From Terrirubrum flagellatum (GTDB taxonomy: Bacteria; Pseudomonadota; Alphaproteobacteria; Rhizobiales; Beijerinckiaceae), in NCBI RefSeq assembly GCF_022059845.1, contig NZ_CP091851.1, forward strand, positions 4,329,501-4,393,500: a stretch of 64,000 bases of DNA. Direction: 5' to 3'. Each line of letters opens with the position of its first letter. Positions within the stretch are counted from its first letter, which is position 1. The notes beneath the pieces were generated by a model. That model was not told the DNA's origin. It made no database searches and saw only the letters and a list, made by a program, of their open reading frames with translations. Positions 36,307-47,075 of this stretch are shown in pieces. Made by a program: the position numbers and the translations under genes.

Positions 36307-37383
36307 ATGCCCCACAGCATCACCGAGGGCCTGGAGGCCTTCAAGCGCGGCGAAATCGTCGTCGTGACCGACGATGATGACCGCGAGGGCGAAGGCGACC
36401 TGATCATCGCCGCTTCGCTCTGCACGCCGGAGAAGATGGCGTTCATCGTCCGCCACACCTCCGGCATCGTCTGCACGCCGATCACCACCGACGAGGCGCG
36501 CCGACTTCGGCTCGACCCGATGGTGGCGATGAATGACAGCGCCCACACCACCGCCTTCACCATCTCGATCGACTATCGCCACGGCACCACGACCGGCATC
36601 TCCGCAGACGACCGCACGACGACAGTGCGAGCCCTCGCCAACCCGAACGTGGGCGCGAACGACTTCGCCCGGCCGGGCCATATTTTTCCGCTGATCGCCA
36701 AGGATGGCGGCGTTCTGATGCGGTCTGGCCATACGGAAGCGGCCGTCGACCTCTGCAAGCTCGCGGACCTGCCGCCGGTCGGCGTCATTTGCGAGCTCGT
36801 CAATGACGACGGCACGGTGACCAAGGGCAAGCAAGTCGCAGACTTCGCGAAACGTCACAATCTCGTTCACATCACGACAGCCGATCTCATCGCTTACCGC
36901 CAGGCGCGCGAGAAGTTGGTCGAGCGTGTCGCGAGCTTCACCTGCGACAGTCCGATCGGACAGCTGCAAGGCTACGCCTACAAGACGCCGTTCGACCCGG
37001 TCTACCACATGGCCTTCGTCTATGGCGCGATCGGCGACGGCAAGGGCATGCCGGCGCGCTTCCATCGCGTGAACATCATCGCCGACATTCTCGGCGGCGC
37101 GAAATCGGTGCATGCGGCGCTGGATCGCTTCAAGCAGAACGGACGCGGCGTGCTGATCTATCTGCGCGACGGCGCGGCCGGCGTTCCCGTCACGCCGATC
37201 GATCAGGCGACGTCGAGCGAGGAGGCGCGCACCAACCAGTGGCGCGAGGTCGGCGTCGGCGCGCAGATCCTGCGCGATCTCGGCGTGACCTCGATTCGCA
37301 ATCTCTCGCAAACCAACCGCTCCTATGTCGGCTTGTCCGGCTTCGGCATCGAAATCGAGGAGCAGGAACTGTTCGAGTGCTGA
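36307..37383 (+). CDS. ribB: 3,4-dihydroxy-2-butanone-4-phosphate synthase with degenerate GTP cyclohydrolase II half
   Basis: RibB converts ribulose 5-phosphate to the four-carbon unit of riboflavin. The N-terminal domain (1-205) is complete: DDDDREGEGDLIIAAS, HTTAFTISIDYRHGTTTG, ARPGHIFPLIAKDGGVL and RSGHTEAAVDL. The C-terminal half (about 206-358) aligns with RibA but lacks the Cys-rich zinc site (the region reads VYHMAFVYGAIGDGKGMP), so cyclohydrolase activity is unlikely. This split-function RibBA form is common in Proteobacteria. It follows an ABC importer and precedes a DUF3052 gene by 4 nt. Confidence 0.94.
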   Translation: MPHSITEGLEAFKRGEIVVVTDDDDREGEGDLIIAASLCTPEKMAFIVRHTSGIVCTPITTDEARRLRLDPMVAMNDSAHTTAFTISIDYRHGTTTGISADDRTTTVRALANPNVGANDFARPGHIFPLIAKDGGVLMRSGHTEAAVDLCKLADLPPVGVICELVNDDGTVTKGKQVADFAKRHNLVHITTADLIAYRQAREKLVERVASFTCDSPIGQLQGYAYKTPFDPVYHMAFVYGAIGDGKGMPARFHRVNIIADILGGAKSVHAALDRFKQNGRGVLIYLRDGAAGVPVTPIDQATSSEEARTNQWREVGVGAQILRDLGVTSIRNLSQTNRSYVGLSGFGIEIEEQELFEC

Positions 37384-37387
37384 CGCC

Positions 37388-37804
37388 GTGAGCGCCGCAT
37401 CGACGGGATCTTCAGGGACGCCGCTCGCGAAGAAGCTCGGCTACAGGGCGGGCTTGCGGGCGGCGCTGATCGGCGCGCCGGATGAGTTGATGGCCTGGCT
37501 GGCGCCGTTGCCGGACGGCGTGCGCTTCGACATCCGGCCCGGACCAGAAACCGACCTCGCGCATCTCTTCGCGACGAAGCGCGCCGATCTCGATCTATTG
37601 CTTAAAGAACTCCGCGCGAAACTGAAAGCCGACGCCATCGTCTGGGCCTCATGGCCCAAGAAATCGGCGAAAGCAGCGACCGACATCACGGAGGATACAA
37701 TACGCGAGATCGCCCTGCCGCTCGGCTTCGTCGATGTGAAGGTCTGCGCCGTCAGCGAAGTCTGGTCCGGACTCAAGCTCGTCGTTCGCAAGGAATTGCG
37801 CTGA
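37388..37804 (+). CDS. DUF3052 domain-containing protein
   Basis: 138 residues with the DUF3052 pattern: LAKKLGYRAGLRAALIGAP near the start, DAIVWASWPKKSAKAATDI, TEDTIREIALPLGFVDVKVC and AVSEVWSGLKLVVRKELR at the end. The function is unknown. The start is taken as GTG at 37388, 4 nt after the ribB stop; upstream in-frame codons lie inside ribB. Coupling to ribB suggests co-expression only. Confidence 0.85.
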   Translation: MSAASTGSSGTPLAKKLGYRAGLRAALIGAPDELMAWLAPLPDGVRFDIRPGPETDLAHLFATKRADLDLLLKELRAKLKADAIVWASWPKKSAKAATDITEDTIREIALPLGFVDVKVCAVSEVWSGLKLVVRKELR

Positions 37805-37851
37805 CTCTCGGCGCGTCGCCCAACTTTCCCTCTCTCTCGAAGTTCTGATTC

Positions 37852-38466
37852 ATGACCGGACAACCGACCATTCCTGTTTTCGACATCGGCAACGTGCTCG
37901 TCGAGTGGGATCCACGCCATCTCTATCGCAAGATGTTCGACGATCACGGCGAGATGGAGCGCTTTCTCGCCAATGTCTGCACCAACGAATGGAATCTGGA
38001 GCAGGATCGCGGCCGCTCCTTCGCCGACGCCATCGCCGCGCTGACGCCTGACTTTCCGCACTACGCTGACCATATTCGCGCCTATGATGATCGCTGGCCC
38101 GAGATGATCCCAGGCGCGATCGAAGACTCGGTCGACATGCTGATGACCTTGCGCGCGAAATGCCCGCGCGTCTTCGCCATCACCAACTTCAACCAGGACA
38201 AGTTCAAGCTGGCGCAGGCGCGTTTTCCTTTCCTGACGATCTTCGATGACGTCGTGGTGTCCGGGGATGAAAGACTGCTCAAGCCGGACCCGGCGATCTA
38301 CGAAGTTTTGTTCAAACGCCAGAATGTGAAGCCGTCCGATTGCGCCTTCGTCGATGATTCCGAGAAGAATGTGCTGGCGGCGCGCGCGCTCGGCATGCAT
38401 GCGATCCATTTCCGGTCGCCGCAACAGGCGCGGGCTGAATTCCGCGCCCTCGGATTTCCTGTGTGA
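37852..38466 (+). CDS. HAD-superfamily hydrolase (subfamily IA)
   Basis: 204 residues. Motif I is VFDIGNVLVEWDP with nucleophile Asp11, the DxGNVL variant shared with YihX-type phosphatases rather than DxD. Motif II is FAITNFNQ, the lysine of motif III lies in RLLKPDPAIYE and motif IV is CAFVDDSEKNV. An all-helical cap lies between about 20 and 90. It is probably a sugar-phosphate phosphatase or haloacid dehalogenase-like enzyme; the substrate is unknown. It is the last gene of the ribB group. Confidence 0.9.
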   Translation: MTGQPTIPVFDIGNVLVEWDPRHLYRKMFDDHGEMERFLANVCTNEWNLEQDRGRSFADAIAALTPDFPHYADHIRAYDDRWPEMIPGAIEDSVDMLMTLRAKCPRVFAITNFNQDKFKLAQARFPFLTIFDDVVVSGDERLLKPDPAIYEVLFKRQNVKPSDCAFVDDSEKNVLAARALGMHAIHFRSPQQARAEFRALGFPV

Positions 38467-38486
38467 TCCGGAGGACGCCTCATCGC

Positions 38487-38670
38487 CGTCCCCGGATTCA
38501 TGCAGCGAGCGCAAGCGAGTGGAATGAAGTCCGGGGCCCAGCGCGTGAATCGCGAGCGCAGCGAGCGCAACTTGTCGACGAAAATGAGGAGCGCCTGCGG
38601 CGCAGATTTCGCGCTGGGCCCCGGACACGGCTTCGCTCGGCCTACGCCTCGCTTCACCGTTCCGGGGATG
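38487..38670. repeat. Intergenic inverted-repeat element upstream of hrpB
   Basis: A perfect 17-bp inverted repeat (GTCCGGGGCCCAGCGCG at 38529-38545 with its complement at 38610-38626), nested inside TCCCCGGA/TCCGGGGA arms (38490-38497 and 38661-38668). The spacer has GAGCGCAGCGAGCGCAA-type tandem motifs. It does not encode a protein I can support and resembles the mosaic elements of Hyphomicrobiales. Confidence 0.75.
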
Positions 38671-38725
38671 GAAAGCGTTTCCTTTTAAGCCAATGGCGCG
38701 TTGACCATCTGGCGCGCGCGTAACC

Positions 38726-41221
38726 ATGCGCCCCTTCTCCTCTCCCCTCCCTATCGATGAGGCGCTGCCGGAATTGCTCGCCGCGCTGAGCGCGCGCAAT
38801 TCCACGGTGCTCGTCGCGCCGCCGGGCGCGGGCAAGACGACGCGGGTTCCGCTCGCGCTGCTCGACGAATCCTGGCTTGGCGACAAGAAGATCATTCTGC
38901 TTGAGCCGCGCCGTCTCGCTGCGCGCGCCGCCGCCGATCGCATGGCCAAGACGCTTGGCGAGAAGGTCGGCGACACGGTCGGTCTGCGCGTGCGTCTGGG
39001 TTCGAAAATCTCGGCGCGCACGCGCATCGAGGTGGTCACCGAAGGCGTGTTCACGCGCATGATCGTCGATGATCCCGAACTCGCCGGCGTCGGCGCGGTG
39101 CTGTTCGACGAATATCATGAGCGTTCGCTCGACGCCGATCTCGGCCTCGCCTTCGCGCTCGATGCACAGGCGGGGCTGCGGCCCGATCTGCGGGTGCTCG
39201 TAATGTCGGCGACGCTCGATGGCGCGCGCGTATCATCTTTGCTCGACGACGCGCCGCTGATCCGCAGCGAGGGACGAAGCTTTCCCGTGGAGACGCGGCA
39301 TGTCAGCCGCGATCCGAACAGGCGCATCGAGGATCAGATCGTCGACGTGATCCAGCGCTCGTTGCGTGCGGATACGGGCTCGCTTCTCGTCTTTCTACCG
39401 GGACAGGGGCCGATCGCGCGCGTCGCCGACCGAACACGCGAGAGCGTCGATGCGAAGCATGTCCTTGTCGCGCCGCTCTATGGCGCGATGGACCAGCGCG
39501 CGCAGGACGAGGCGGTGCAACCGGCGCCATCAGACGTCCGCAAGATCGTGCTCGCGACCTCGATCGCCGAGACGTCGCTGACCATCGAAGGCGTGCGCGT
39601 GGTGATCGATTCCGGCCTCGCCCGCGTGCCGCGCTATGAGCCCGACATCGGCGTGACGCGCCTTGAAACCGTGCGCGTTTCGCGCGCCGCCGCCGATCAG
39701 CGGCGCGGCCGCGCCGGCCGCATCGAGCCCGGCGTCTGCTACCGGCTGTGGGACGAAGCCGCGACCGGCGCGCTCGACGCCTTCGCCCGGCCGGAAATTC
39801 TCGACGCCGACCTCTCCGGGCTGCTGCTCGACTGCGCCTCCTGGGGCATGACGGATCCCACGCAACTCAAATTCCTGGATGCGCCGCCGGCGCCAGCGCT
39901 CAACGAAGCGCGCGCGCTGCTGACCCGGCTGGACGCGCTCGACGAAACGGGTCGGTTGACCGAAATGGGCCGACGCATCCGCGCGCTCCCCTTGCCGGCG
40001 CGTCTTGCGCGCATGGTGATCGACGCCGCGACGCACGGACAGGCGCGCGAAGCGGCGCTGATCGCAGCGGTCATCGTTGAACGCGGACTCGGCGGCGATG
40101 GCGTTGATCTGCATGAACGGCTTGATCGCTTCGGCAGGGATCGCGGCGACCGCGCGCGCGCCATGCGGCAGAGCGCCGAGAACTGGGCGCGTGAAGCGGC
40201 GCAAGGACGCGCCAAAGACTCAAGCGAGTTAAGCGAGGCCGCGCTGCTTGCGCTCGCCTATCCCGACCGCATCGCGAAAGCGCGCGGCAAGCGCGGCGAC
40301 TTCGTCATGGCGAATGGACGCGGCGCCTCGCTTCCCGAAACGGATCGGCTGGCGCGCGCGTCTTTTCTCGTCATCGCTGAGATCAGCGGCGGCGCAGCGA
40401 ATGCGCGCATCCTGCTCGCCGCGACGCTCGAAACCGAGGAGATCGACGCGATCGCAGCGCAGCGCGGCGTCCTGCGCGAAGAGATCGCATTCGACCCTGC
40501 CGCGCGGGCCCTGCGCGCACGCGGCGTCAGACGACTCGACGCGATCGTGCTTGATGAAAAGCCGCTGCCTGTTCCCGCGACGATCGAATCCGCGCGGGCT
40601 TTGGCGCGGGGCGCCGCGGCGACGGGGATCGACCGGCTCAACTGGTCGAAGGCGCAGGCGCAATTGCGCGAGCGGGTGAATTATCTTCGCGCAGCGCTCC
40701 TACGCGCCGGCGACACAGTAAAAGCAGAGGCATGGCCCGATCTGTCGGACGGCGCGCTCGCCTCATCGGCAGAGGAATGGCTCGCGCCTTACATCATCGG
40801 CCGCACACGGCTCGACGACATCAGCCCGGACGATCTCCAGGCGGCGCTCGACGCGCTCGTTCCCTATAACCTCCGGCGCGATCTCGATGCGGCGATGCCG
40901 TCGCATTTCGCCGCGCCGACGGGATCGCAGATCGCCATCGACTATGGCCTCGAGGAAGGCCCCGTTCTCGCGATCCGCGTGCAGGAGCTGTTCGGTCTCG
41001 ACAAGCATCCGGCAATTGGCGGCGGCGCAATCCCGCTCACGCTGCATCTCCTGTCGCCAGCGCGCCGCCCGATCCAGATCACGAAGGACCTGCCAGGATT
41101 CTGGCGCGGCTCGTGGGCGGCAGTGCGGTCCGATCTACGGGGGCAATATCCCCGGCATCCCTGGCCGGAGAATCCGCGCGAGGCGGCGCCGACGACGCGC
41201 GCGAAGCCGCGCGGGACCTGA
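38726..41221 (+). CDS. hrpB: ATP-dependent helicase HrpB
   Basis: 831 residues, DEAH-type helicase. Motif I APPGAGKTTRVPLALL, motif Ia LEPRRLAARAAADRMA, motif II FDEYHERSLDAD (DEYH rather than DEAH, as usual for HrpB), motif III MSATLDGAR, motif V TSIAETSLTIEGV and motif VI QRRGRAGR. HA2/ratchet and C-terminal HrpB domains follow (ending near FWRGSWAAVRSDLRGQYP). HrpB roles are poorly defined (RNA processing, cell-surface effects). It converges on mgsA with a 4-nt gap. Confidence 0.96.
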   Translation: MRPFSSPLPIDEALPELLAALSARNSTVLVAPPGAGKTTRVPLALLDESWLGDKKIILLEPRRLAARAAADRMAKTLGEKVGDTVGLRVRLGSKISARTRIEVVTEGVFTRMIVDDPELAGVGAVLFDEYHERSLDADLGLAFALDAQAGLRPDLRVLVMSATLDGARVSSLLDDAPLIRSEGRSFPVETRHVSRDPNRRIEDQIVDVIQRSLRADTGSLLVFLPGQGPIARVADRTRESVDAKHVLVAPLYGAMDQRAQDEAVQPAPSDVRKIVLATSIAETSLTIEGVRVVIDSGLARVPRYEPDIGVTRLETVRVSRAAADQRRGRAGRIEPGVCYRLWDEAATGALDAFARPEILDADLSGLLLDCASWGMTDPTQLKFLDAPPAPALNEARALLTRLDALDETGRLTEMGRRIRALPLPARLARMVIDAATHGQAREAALIAAVIVERGLGGDGVDLHERLDRFGRDRGDRARAMRQSAENWAREAAQGRAKDSSELSEAALLALAYPDRIAKARGKRGDFVMANGRGASLPETDRLARASFLVIAEISGGAANARILLAATLETEEIDAIAAQRGVLREEIAFDPAARALRARGVRRLDAIVLDEKPLPVPATIESARALARGAAATGIDRLNWSKAQAQLRERVNYLRAALLRAGDTVKAEAWPDLSDGALASSAEEWLAPYIIGRTRLDDISPDDLQAALDALVPYNLRRDLDAAMPSHFAAPTGSQIAIDYGLEEGPVLAIRVQELFGLDKHPAIGGGAIPLTLHLLSPARRPIQITKDLPGFWRGSWAAVRSDLRGQYPRHPWPENPREAAPTTRAKPRGT

Positions 41222-41225
41222 GCTC

Positions 41226-41624
41226 TCAGGCCGGCGAGCCCGGCTCCGATGAGGCCAGCCGATCAATCATCAGCCCCGCCGTTGCGGGATTGAGCGCCAT
41301 CGGGATGTCGTAGACGAGCGCCAGCCGCATCAGCGCCTTGACGTCGACGTCATGGGGATGAGGCGACAGGGGATCCACGAAGAAGAAGAGGCCATCGACC
41401 TTGCCTTCGGCGATCAGCGCGCCGATCTGCTGGTCGCCGCCGAGCGGTCCGCTCTTCAGACGGGTCACCGTAAGATCGGGACAGCGCGCGATGATCTGCC
41501 CGCCCGTGGTGCCTGTTGCGACAAGATCGAACTTGCGCAAGGTCTCGCGATGGCGCTCGGCGAAAGCGACCATCGCCTCCTTCTTGCGGTCATGGGCGAC
41601 GAGCGCCAGCCTGCGGGCGCTCAT
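41226..41624 (-). CDS. mgsA: Methylglyoxal synthase
   Basis: MgsA converts dihydroxyacetone phosphate to methylglyoxal and phosphate, a phosphate-relief bypass of glycolysis. 132 residues with HDRKK at 11-15, the phosphate loop TGTTG at 37-41, the catalytic Asp in [11 protein letters not shown] (58-68), and [15 protein letters not shown] at 84-98 with the catalytic His/Asp pair. AGGA 9 nt upstream supports the ATG at 41624 rather than an upstream in-frame start at 41723. Confidence 0.95.
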   Translation of the reverse strand: MSARRLALVAHDRKKEAMVAFAERHRETLRKFDLVATGTTGGQIIARCPDLTVTRLKSGPLGGDQQIGALIAEGKVDGLFFFVDPLSPHPHDVDVKALMRLALVYDIPMALNPATAGLMIDRLASSEPGSPA

Positions 41625-41679
41625 GATGCGCGATCCTGTTGCAGCATTCGCCGTCAGTAGCCGACCTGCGCGACCGGGA

Positions 41680-42540
41680 TCAACCGCCCCTTTCCCAGCG
41701 TTCGCGCCATTGCCGTTCGCCAACGAGGCAGTCTGACTTGCCGGAATATTGCGTGCGCCTGACCAGATCGTTGAACGGACTGTCGAGCGGAAGATCGCGC
41801 GGCTGAAGGTTCGCGATCTCCAGCAATAACTTGGTTCGGATCGCGGGGATGAACTCTTCCTTTGATTTGATCGGCACCATGAAGGCGCGCGGGCCGCCGA
41901 TGACGCAGGCTTTGTAATATTCGTCGAGGTCGTCGATGTCGCCCCAGCCGCCGCGCTTCATCACGATCGGCAGGCCATTGATGGTCACGCCCTTGGCGAG
42001 CGCATCATCGCGCGCCGGCACCACGGGACGGCCATTGTTGTTGGGGCCGTCGCCGGAGATGTCGATGACGCGGCGCGTTCCCTCATAGCGATTGCCTTCA
42101 AGCTGCGCCGCAGCGAAATCGATCGCGCCCGAGATCGAGGTGCGCGATGCGCGGCGGATCGGAACGGCCGAAATCTTGTCGGCGAAAGCGTCGATCGATT
42201 CCGGCGTGTCCAGCAATGTCCAGGGCACGCTGACGCGCTGATCGTAGGACGAGGCCCAGTCGAACATCAGCACCGCGATGCGGCCGACCTGACCGCCGGC
42301 GATCGCCTTCTTGATCTCGGCGGAACGGAAAGCCTGGGCGTAGCCTTCGCGCTGCAGCGCGAGCTCGTCCAGGTCCATGGAGTAGGAAATGTCGAGCGCC
42401 AGCACGAGCTCGATGTCGACCTCGACGCGCGGGCCGGCGGCTGGAGGAGGCGCAGCGGGTGGGGTCTGCGCGCAGGTCGCGCCAGCCGCGGCGAGCCCGG
42501 CCATCACCGTCAAAGCAAGCACCAGATTTCGTCGGCGCAT
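41680..42540 (-). CDS. DUF1194 (von Willebrand A-like) exported protein
   Basis: 286 residues with a signal peptide ([20 protein letters not shown]) and a Pro/Ala stretch, then a vWA-like domain starting [19 protein letters not shown], in which DxSxS is the metal-binding MIDAS motif. [15 protein letters not shown] supplies the MIDAS threonine/serine, and [15 protein letters not shown] the third acidic residue. The DUF1194 family is of unknown function; metal-dependent protein binding in the periplasm is the likely activity. AGGGAGG precedes the ATG. It is divergent from the nucleoside-uptake cluster. Confidence 0.9.
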   Translation of the reverse strand: MRRRNLVLALTVMAGLAAAGATCAQTPPAAPPPAAGPRVEVDIELVLALDISYSMDLDELALQREGYAQAFRSAEIKKAIAGGQVGRIAVLMFDWASSYDQRVSVPWTLLDTPESIDAFADKISAVPIRRASRTSISGAIDFAAAQLEGNRYEGTRRVIDISGDGPNNNGRPVVPARDDALAKGVTINGLPIVMKRGGWGDIDDLDEYYKACVIGGPRAFMVPIKSKEEFIPAIRTKLLLEIANLQPRDLPLDSPFNDLVRRTQYSGKSDCLVGERQWRERWERGG

Positions 42541-42736
42541 CCGCGGCCTCCCTGGTACGACGACGGCATGATGGCGCCGGACGGGCGCGCCGCCAACTGC
42601 CTGATGCAAGACACAGGCCCGGACGCAAAAGCGCACGAAAAGAGACCAAGGCCCTTGGATTTCCCATGCCAGCCATGGCATCCTTCCTGCTTAGCCGCGT
42701 CCCGTTTGGTCGCGTGCGCGACAGGGAGAGGTCAAA

Positions 42737-43744
42737 ATGGGTTTCCGTCCGAGTTTGCCGCAGTGGGGCGCCGCGCTCGCCGCCGTCGCGATGTCCGCCA
42801 CGATCGCCTGGGCGCAGCCGAAGCCGGCGGTGGTGTTCGACATGGGCGGCAAGTTCGACAAATCCTTCAACGAGGGCGTGTTCAACGGCGTCGAGCGCTT
42901 CAAGAAGGAGACCGGCATCGAATACGCCGAGTTCGAGGTGACCAATCCCAGTCAGCGCGAGCAGGCGCTGCGCAACTTCGCGCGCCGCGGCAATGATCCG
43001 ATCATCGCCGTCGGCTTCGCGCAGGAGGACGCGCTGAAGAAAGTCGCAGCGGAATTCCCGAACCTGAAATTCACGATCATCGACTCCGTCGTCGAACTCC
43101 CCAATGTGCAGTCGGTCGTGTTCAAGGAGCATGAGGGCTCCTATCTCGTCGGCGTTCTCGCGGCGCTCGCCTCGAAGACTGGCAAGGTCGGCTTCATCGG
43201 CGGGATGGATATTCCGCTGATCCGCAAATTCGCCTGCGGCTACGCTCAGGGCGTGAAGGCGGCGAAGCCAGGCGCGGAGCTCTTCCAGAATATGACGGGC
43301 ACGACGCCGGCGGCGTGGCGCGATCCGGTCAAGGGCGGCGAGCTCGCCAAGAGCCAGATCGATCGCGGCGCCGATGTGATCTACGCCGCGGCGGGCGGCA
43401 CCGGCCTCGGCGTGCTGCAGACCGCGGCCGACAATGGCAAGCTCGGCATCGGCGTCGATTCAAACCAGGACCATCTGCATCCCGGCAAGGTGCTGACCTC
43501 GATGCTGAAGCGCGTCGACAATGCGGCTTACGGCGCCTTCACCGGCGTGAAGAACGGAACCTGGAAGCCCGGCATTCTCAATCTCGGCCTCGCCGAGGAC
43601 GGCGTCGGCTACTCGCTCGACGATTACAACAAGGCGCTCATCACCGAAGACATGAAGAAGGTTGTCGATCAGGCAGCTGCGGACATCAAGTCGGGCAAGG
43701 TGAAGGTGCACGACTATATGTCGGATTCGAAATGCCCGATCTGA
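42737..43744 (+). CDS. BMP-family nucleoside-binding protein of an ABC importer
   Basis: 335 residues with a signal peptide (WGAALAAVAMSATIAWAQ), then the Bmp/PnrA fold: VVFDMGGKFDKSFNEGVFNG, FIIDSV-type TIIDSVVELPNV, GFIGGMDIPLIRKFACGYAQG, AAAGGTGLGVLQ and GVDSNQD. Lipoprotein relatives bind purine nucleosides. Here there is no lipobox, so it is soluble periplasmic. It heads the cluster with an ATPase, two permeases and nucleoside catabolic enzymes, which supports nucleoside uptake. Confidence 0.93.
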   Translation: MGFRPSLPQWGAALAAVAMSATIAWAQPKPAVVFDMGGKFDKSFNEGVFNGVERFKKETGIEYAEFEVTNPSQREQALRNFARRGNDPIIAVGFAQEDALKKVAAEFPNLKFTIIDSVVELPNVQSVVFKEHEGSYLVGVLAALASKTGKVGFIGGMDIPLIRKFACGYAQGVKAAKPGAELFQNMTGTTPAAWRDPVKGGELAKSQIDRGADVIYAAAGGTGLGVLQTAADNGKLGIGVDSNQDHLHPGKVLTSMLKRVDNAAYGAFTGVKNGTWKPGILNLGLAEDGVGYSLDDYNKALITEDMKKVVDQAAADIKSGKVKVHDYMSDSKCPI

Positions 43745-43769
43745 CACACGCTTTTTGATCCGCGCGATT

Positions 43770-43933
43770 GCCCCTCACCCGTCTCGCCGCACGCATGTCA
43801 GGCTTGCCGGACATGCGCATGCTTTGTCGATCTCGGGTAAACCCGAGATCGATGCGGCTCGCCACCCTCTCCCCGCAAGCGGGGAGAGGGAAAGCATCGG
43901 CGCGCGTTAGCGCGTCGATGCAGGGTGAGGGGC
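43770..43933. repeat. Multi-hairpin intergenic element between the binding protein and ATPase genes
   Basis: Outer perfect 11-bp arms GCCCCTCACCC (43770-43780) and GGGTGAGGGGC (43923-43933) enclose four hairpins: GCATGTC/GACATGC (43793-43816), CGATCTCGGGT/ACCCGAGATCG (43828-43851), CCCTCTCCCCGC/GCGGGGAGAGGG (43865-43890) and GCATCG/CGATGC. It is related in composition to 34512-34632, in the same position after a binding-protein gene. Confidence 0.8.
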
Positions 43934-43994
43934 TGGCGCAGCGAGATTCTCATTTCGTCCTGTCTGCTTTCAAAATCCGGACGACTCGTTTTCC

Positions 43995-45509
<1,515 letters not shown>

Positions 45510-45510
45510 G

Positions 45511-45942
45511 ATGGCCGCGTCCGCTTTCCTTTCGCTCATCACGCTCGGCGTATCCGACATCAAGCGCTCGCGCGCCTTCTACGAGGCGTTAGGCTGGAAG
45601 GCGTCGAGCGCCAGCAACGAGACCGTGACCTTCTTTCACGGCGCGAACGGAACGCTTGCGCTTTATCCCCGCCATCTGCTGGCGGAAGATGCAGGCGTTT
45701 CTGACAAGCCGACCGGCTTCGCCGGGATCACGCTCGCGAACAATATGCCGAGCGAAGCGGAGGTTGACGCGCTGATCGCACGCGCGAAAGCAGCCGGCGG
45801 CAGCGTGGTGAAGCCCGCGCAAAAAGTATTCTGGGGCGGCTATTCCGGCTATTTCTCCGATCCCGACGGCCATCTCTGGGAAGTCGCGCATAATCCCTTC
45901 TTCCCGATCGCGGAGGACGGAAAGCTGAGGCTGCCCCCGTGA
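45511..45942 (+). CDS. VOC-superfamily protein inside the nucleoside transporter operon
   Basis: 143 residues with the paired beta-alpha-beta pattern: [21 protein letters not shown] at the start and [19 protein letters not shown]-type end ([17 protein letters not shown]). The first-strand His/Gln of glyoxalase I is replaced (LSLITLGV), although the final Glu is kept, so a standard lactoylglutathione lyase is unlikely. Its start is 1 nt past the ATPase stop and its stop overlaps the permease GTG by 4 nt. This firmly embeds it in the operon. Its role in nucleoside use is unknown. Confidence 0.88.
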   Translation: MAASAFLSLITLGVSDIKRSRAFYEALGWKASSASNETVTFFHGANGTLALYPRHLLAEDAGVSDKPTGFAGITLANNMPSEAEVDALIARAKAAGGSVVKPAQKVFWGGYSGYFSDPDGHLWEVAHNPFFPIAEDGKLRLPP

Positions 45943-47075
45943 GCCCCGTGAATCTTCCGCCAAGGGAATTGCCGCACTGGGCCGACGTCGCGCTCGTGCC
46001 CGTCGCGAGCGTCGCGACGGCGTTCATCGCCGCCGGCCTCGTCGTGCTCGCGATCGGCGAAAATCCGTTCGAGTGCCTGAAGATCCTGCTACAGGGCGCG
46101 CTCGGCTCGGGCGAAGGCATCGGCTTCACGCTCTACTACGCCACGAACTTCATCTTCACCGGCCTTGCCGTCGCGGTCGCCTTTCATGCCGGCCTGTTCA
46201 ATATCGGCGGCGAAGGACAGGCCTATGTCGCAGGGCTTGGCGCCGCGCTCGTCGCGCTCTGGTTCGATTCGACTCTGCCGGCGATCATCCTTTTGCCGCT
46301 TGGCGTGATCGCGAGCGCGCTGTTCGGCGCGGCCTGGGCGCTCATTCCGGCGTGGCTGCAGGCGAAGCGCGACAGCCACATCGTCATCACGACGATCATG
46401 TTCAATTTTCTCGCCGCGACCTTGATGGTCTATCTGCTGGTCGGGCCGCTGAAGCCCATGGGCTCGATGGCGCCGGACACGCGCAGCTTCGCCGCCAGCG
46501 CCGCTCTGCCGACGATGCAGGGTATGCTCGGCGCGATCGGGCTGAAAATTCCGGCGTCGCCGCTGAACATCTCGTTCCTGCTGGCGCTCGTGATGGCGGC
46601 GCTGGTGTGGCTGCTGATCTGGCGCTCGCGTCTCGGTTATGAAATCCGCGCCTTCGGCTTCAACCCGGAAGCGACACGCTACGCCGGCATCTCCGCGACG
46701 CGCATCACCATCGTCACGCTGCTGATCTCGGGAGGCCTCGCCGGACTGATGTCCGCGAACGAAATCCTTGGCGTGCAACATCGGCTCAGTCTCGGCTTCG
46801 TTTCCGGCTATGGCTTCGTCGGCATTGCGGTCGCGCTGATGGGGCGCTCGCATCCCGTCGGCGTCGTGCTCGCGTCGATCCTGTTCGGCGTGCTTTATCA
46901 AGGCGGCGCCGAGCTCGCATTCGACAAGCCGGCGATCACGCGCGACATGATCGTCGTCATCCAGGGTCTCGTCATCCTGTTCGCCGGCGCGCTGGAGCGG
47001 CAGTTCCGCGCGCCGCTGACGGCGATCTTCGGGCGGCGGCCAACGCGCGCGGAAACGCAGGCGGCGACCTCATGA
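45939..47075 (+). CDS. Nucleoside ABC transporter permease 1 (NupP-like)
   Basis: 378 residues, about ten hydrophobic segments, BPD_transp_2 family: FTGLAVAVAFHAGLFNIGGEGQ-type motif (FHAGLFNIGGEGQAYV), WLQAKRDSHIVITTIMFN, RAFGFNPEATRYAGIS (ATPase-contact loop) and GYGFVGIAVALMG. The start is a GTG that overlaps the VOC gene; the stop overlaps the second permease as ATGA. Confidence 0.94.
   Translation: MSPVNLPPRELPHWADVALVPVASVATAFIAAGLVVLAIGENPFECLKILLQGALGSGEGIGFTLYYATNFIFTGLAVAVAFHAGLFNIGGEGQAYVAGLGAALVALWFDSTLPAIILLPLGVIASALFGAAWALIPAWLQAKRDSHIVITTIMFNFLAATLMVYLLVGPLKPMGSMAPDTRSFAASAALPTMQGMLGAIGLKIPASPLNISFLLALVMAALVWLLIWRSRLGYEIRAFGFNPEATRYAGISATRITIVTLLISGGLAGLMSANEILGVQHRLSLGFVSGYGFVGIAVALMGRSHPVGVVLASILFGVLYQGGAELAFDKPAITRDMIVVIQGLVILFAGALERQFRAPLTAIFGRRPTRAETQAATS

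Noticed and set aside
37441-39060. 539-residue minus-strand open frame across the DUF3052, HAD and hrpB genes
   Set aside because: It crosses three supported genes and a repeat; composition is typical of a codon-position shadow.
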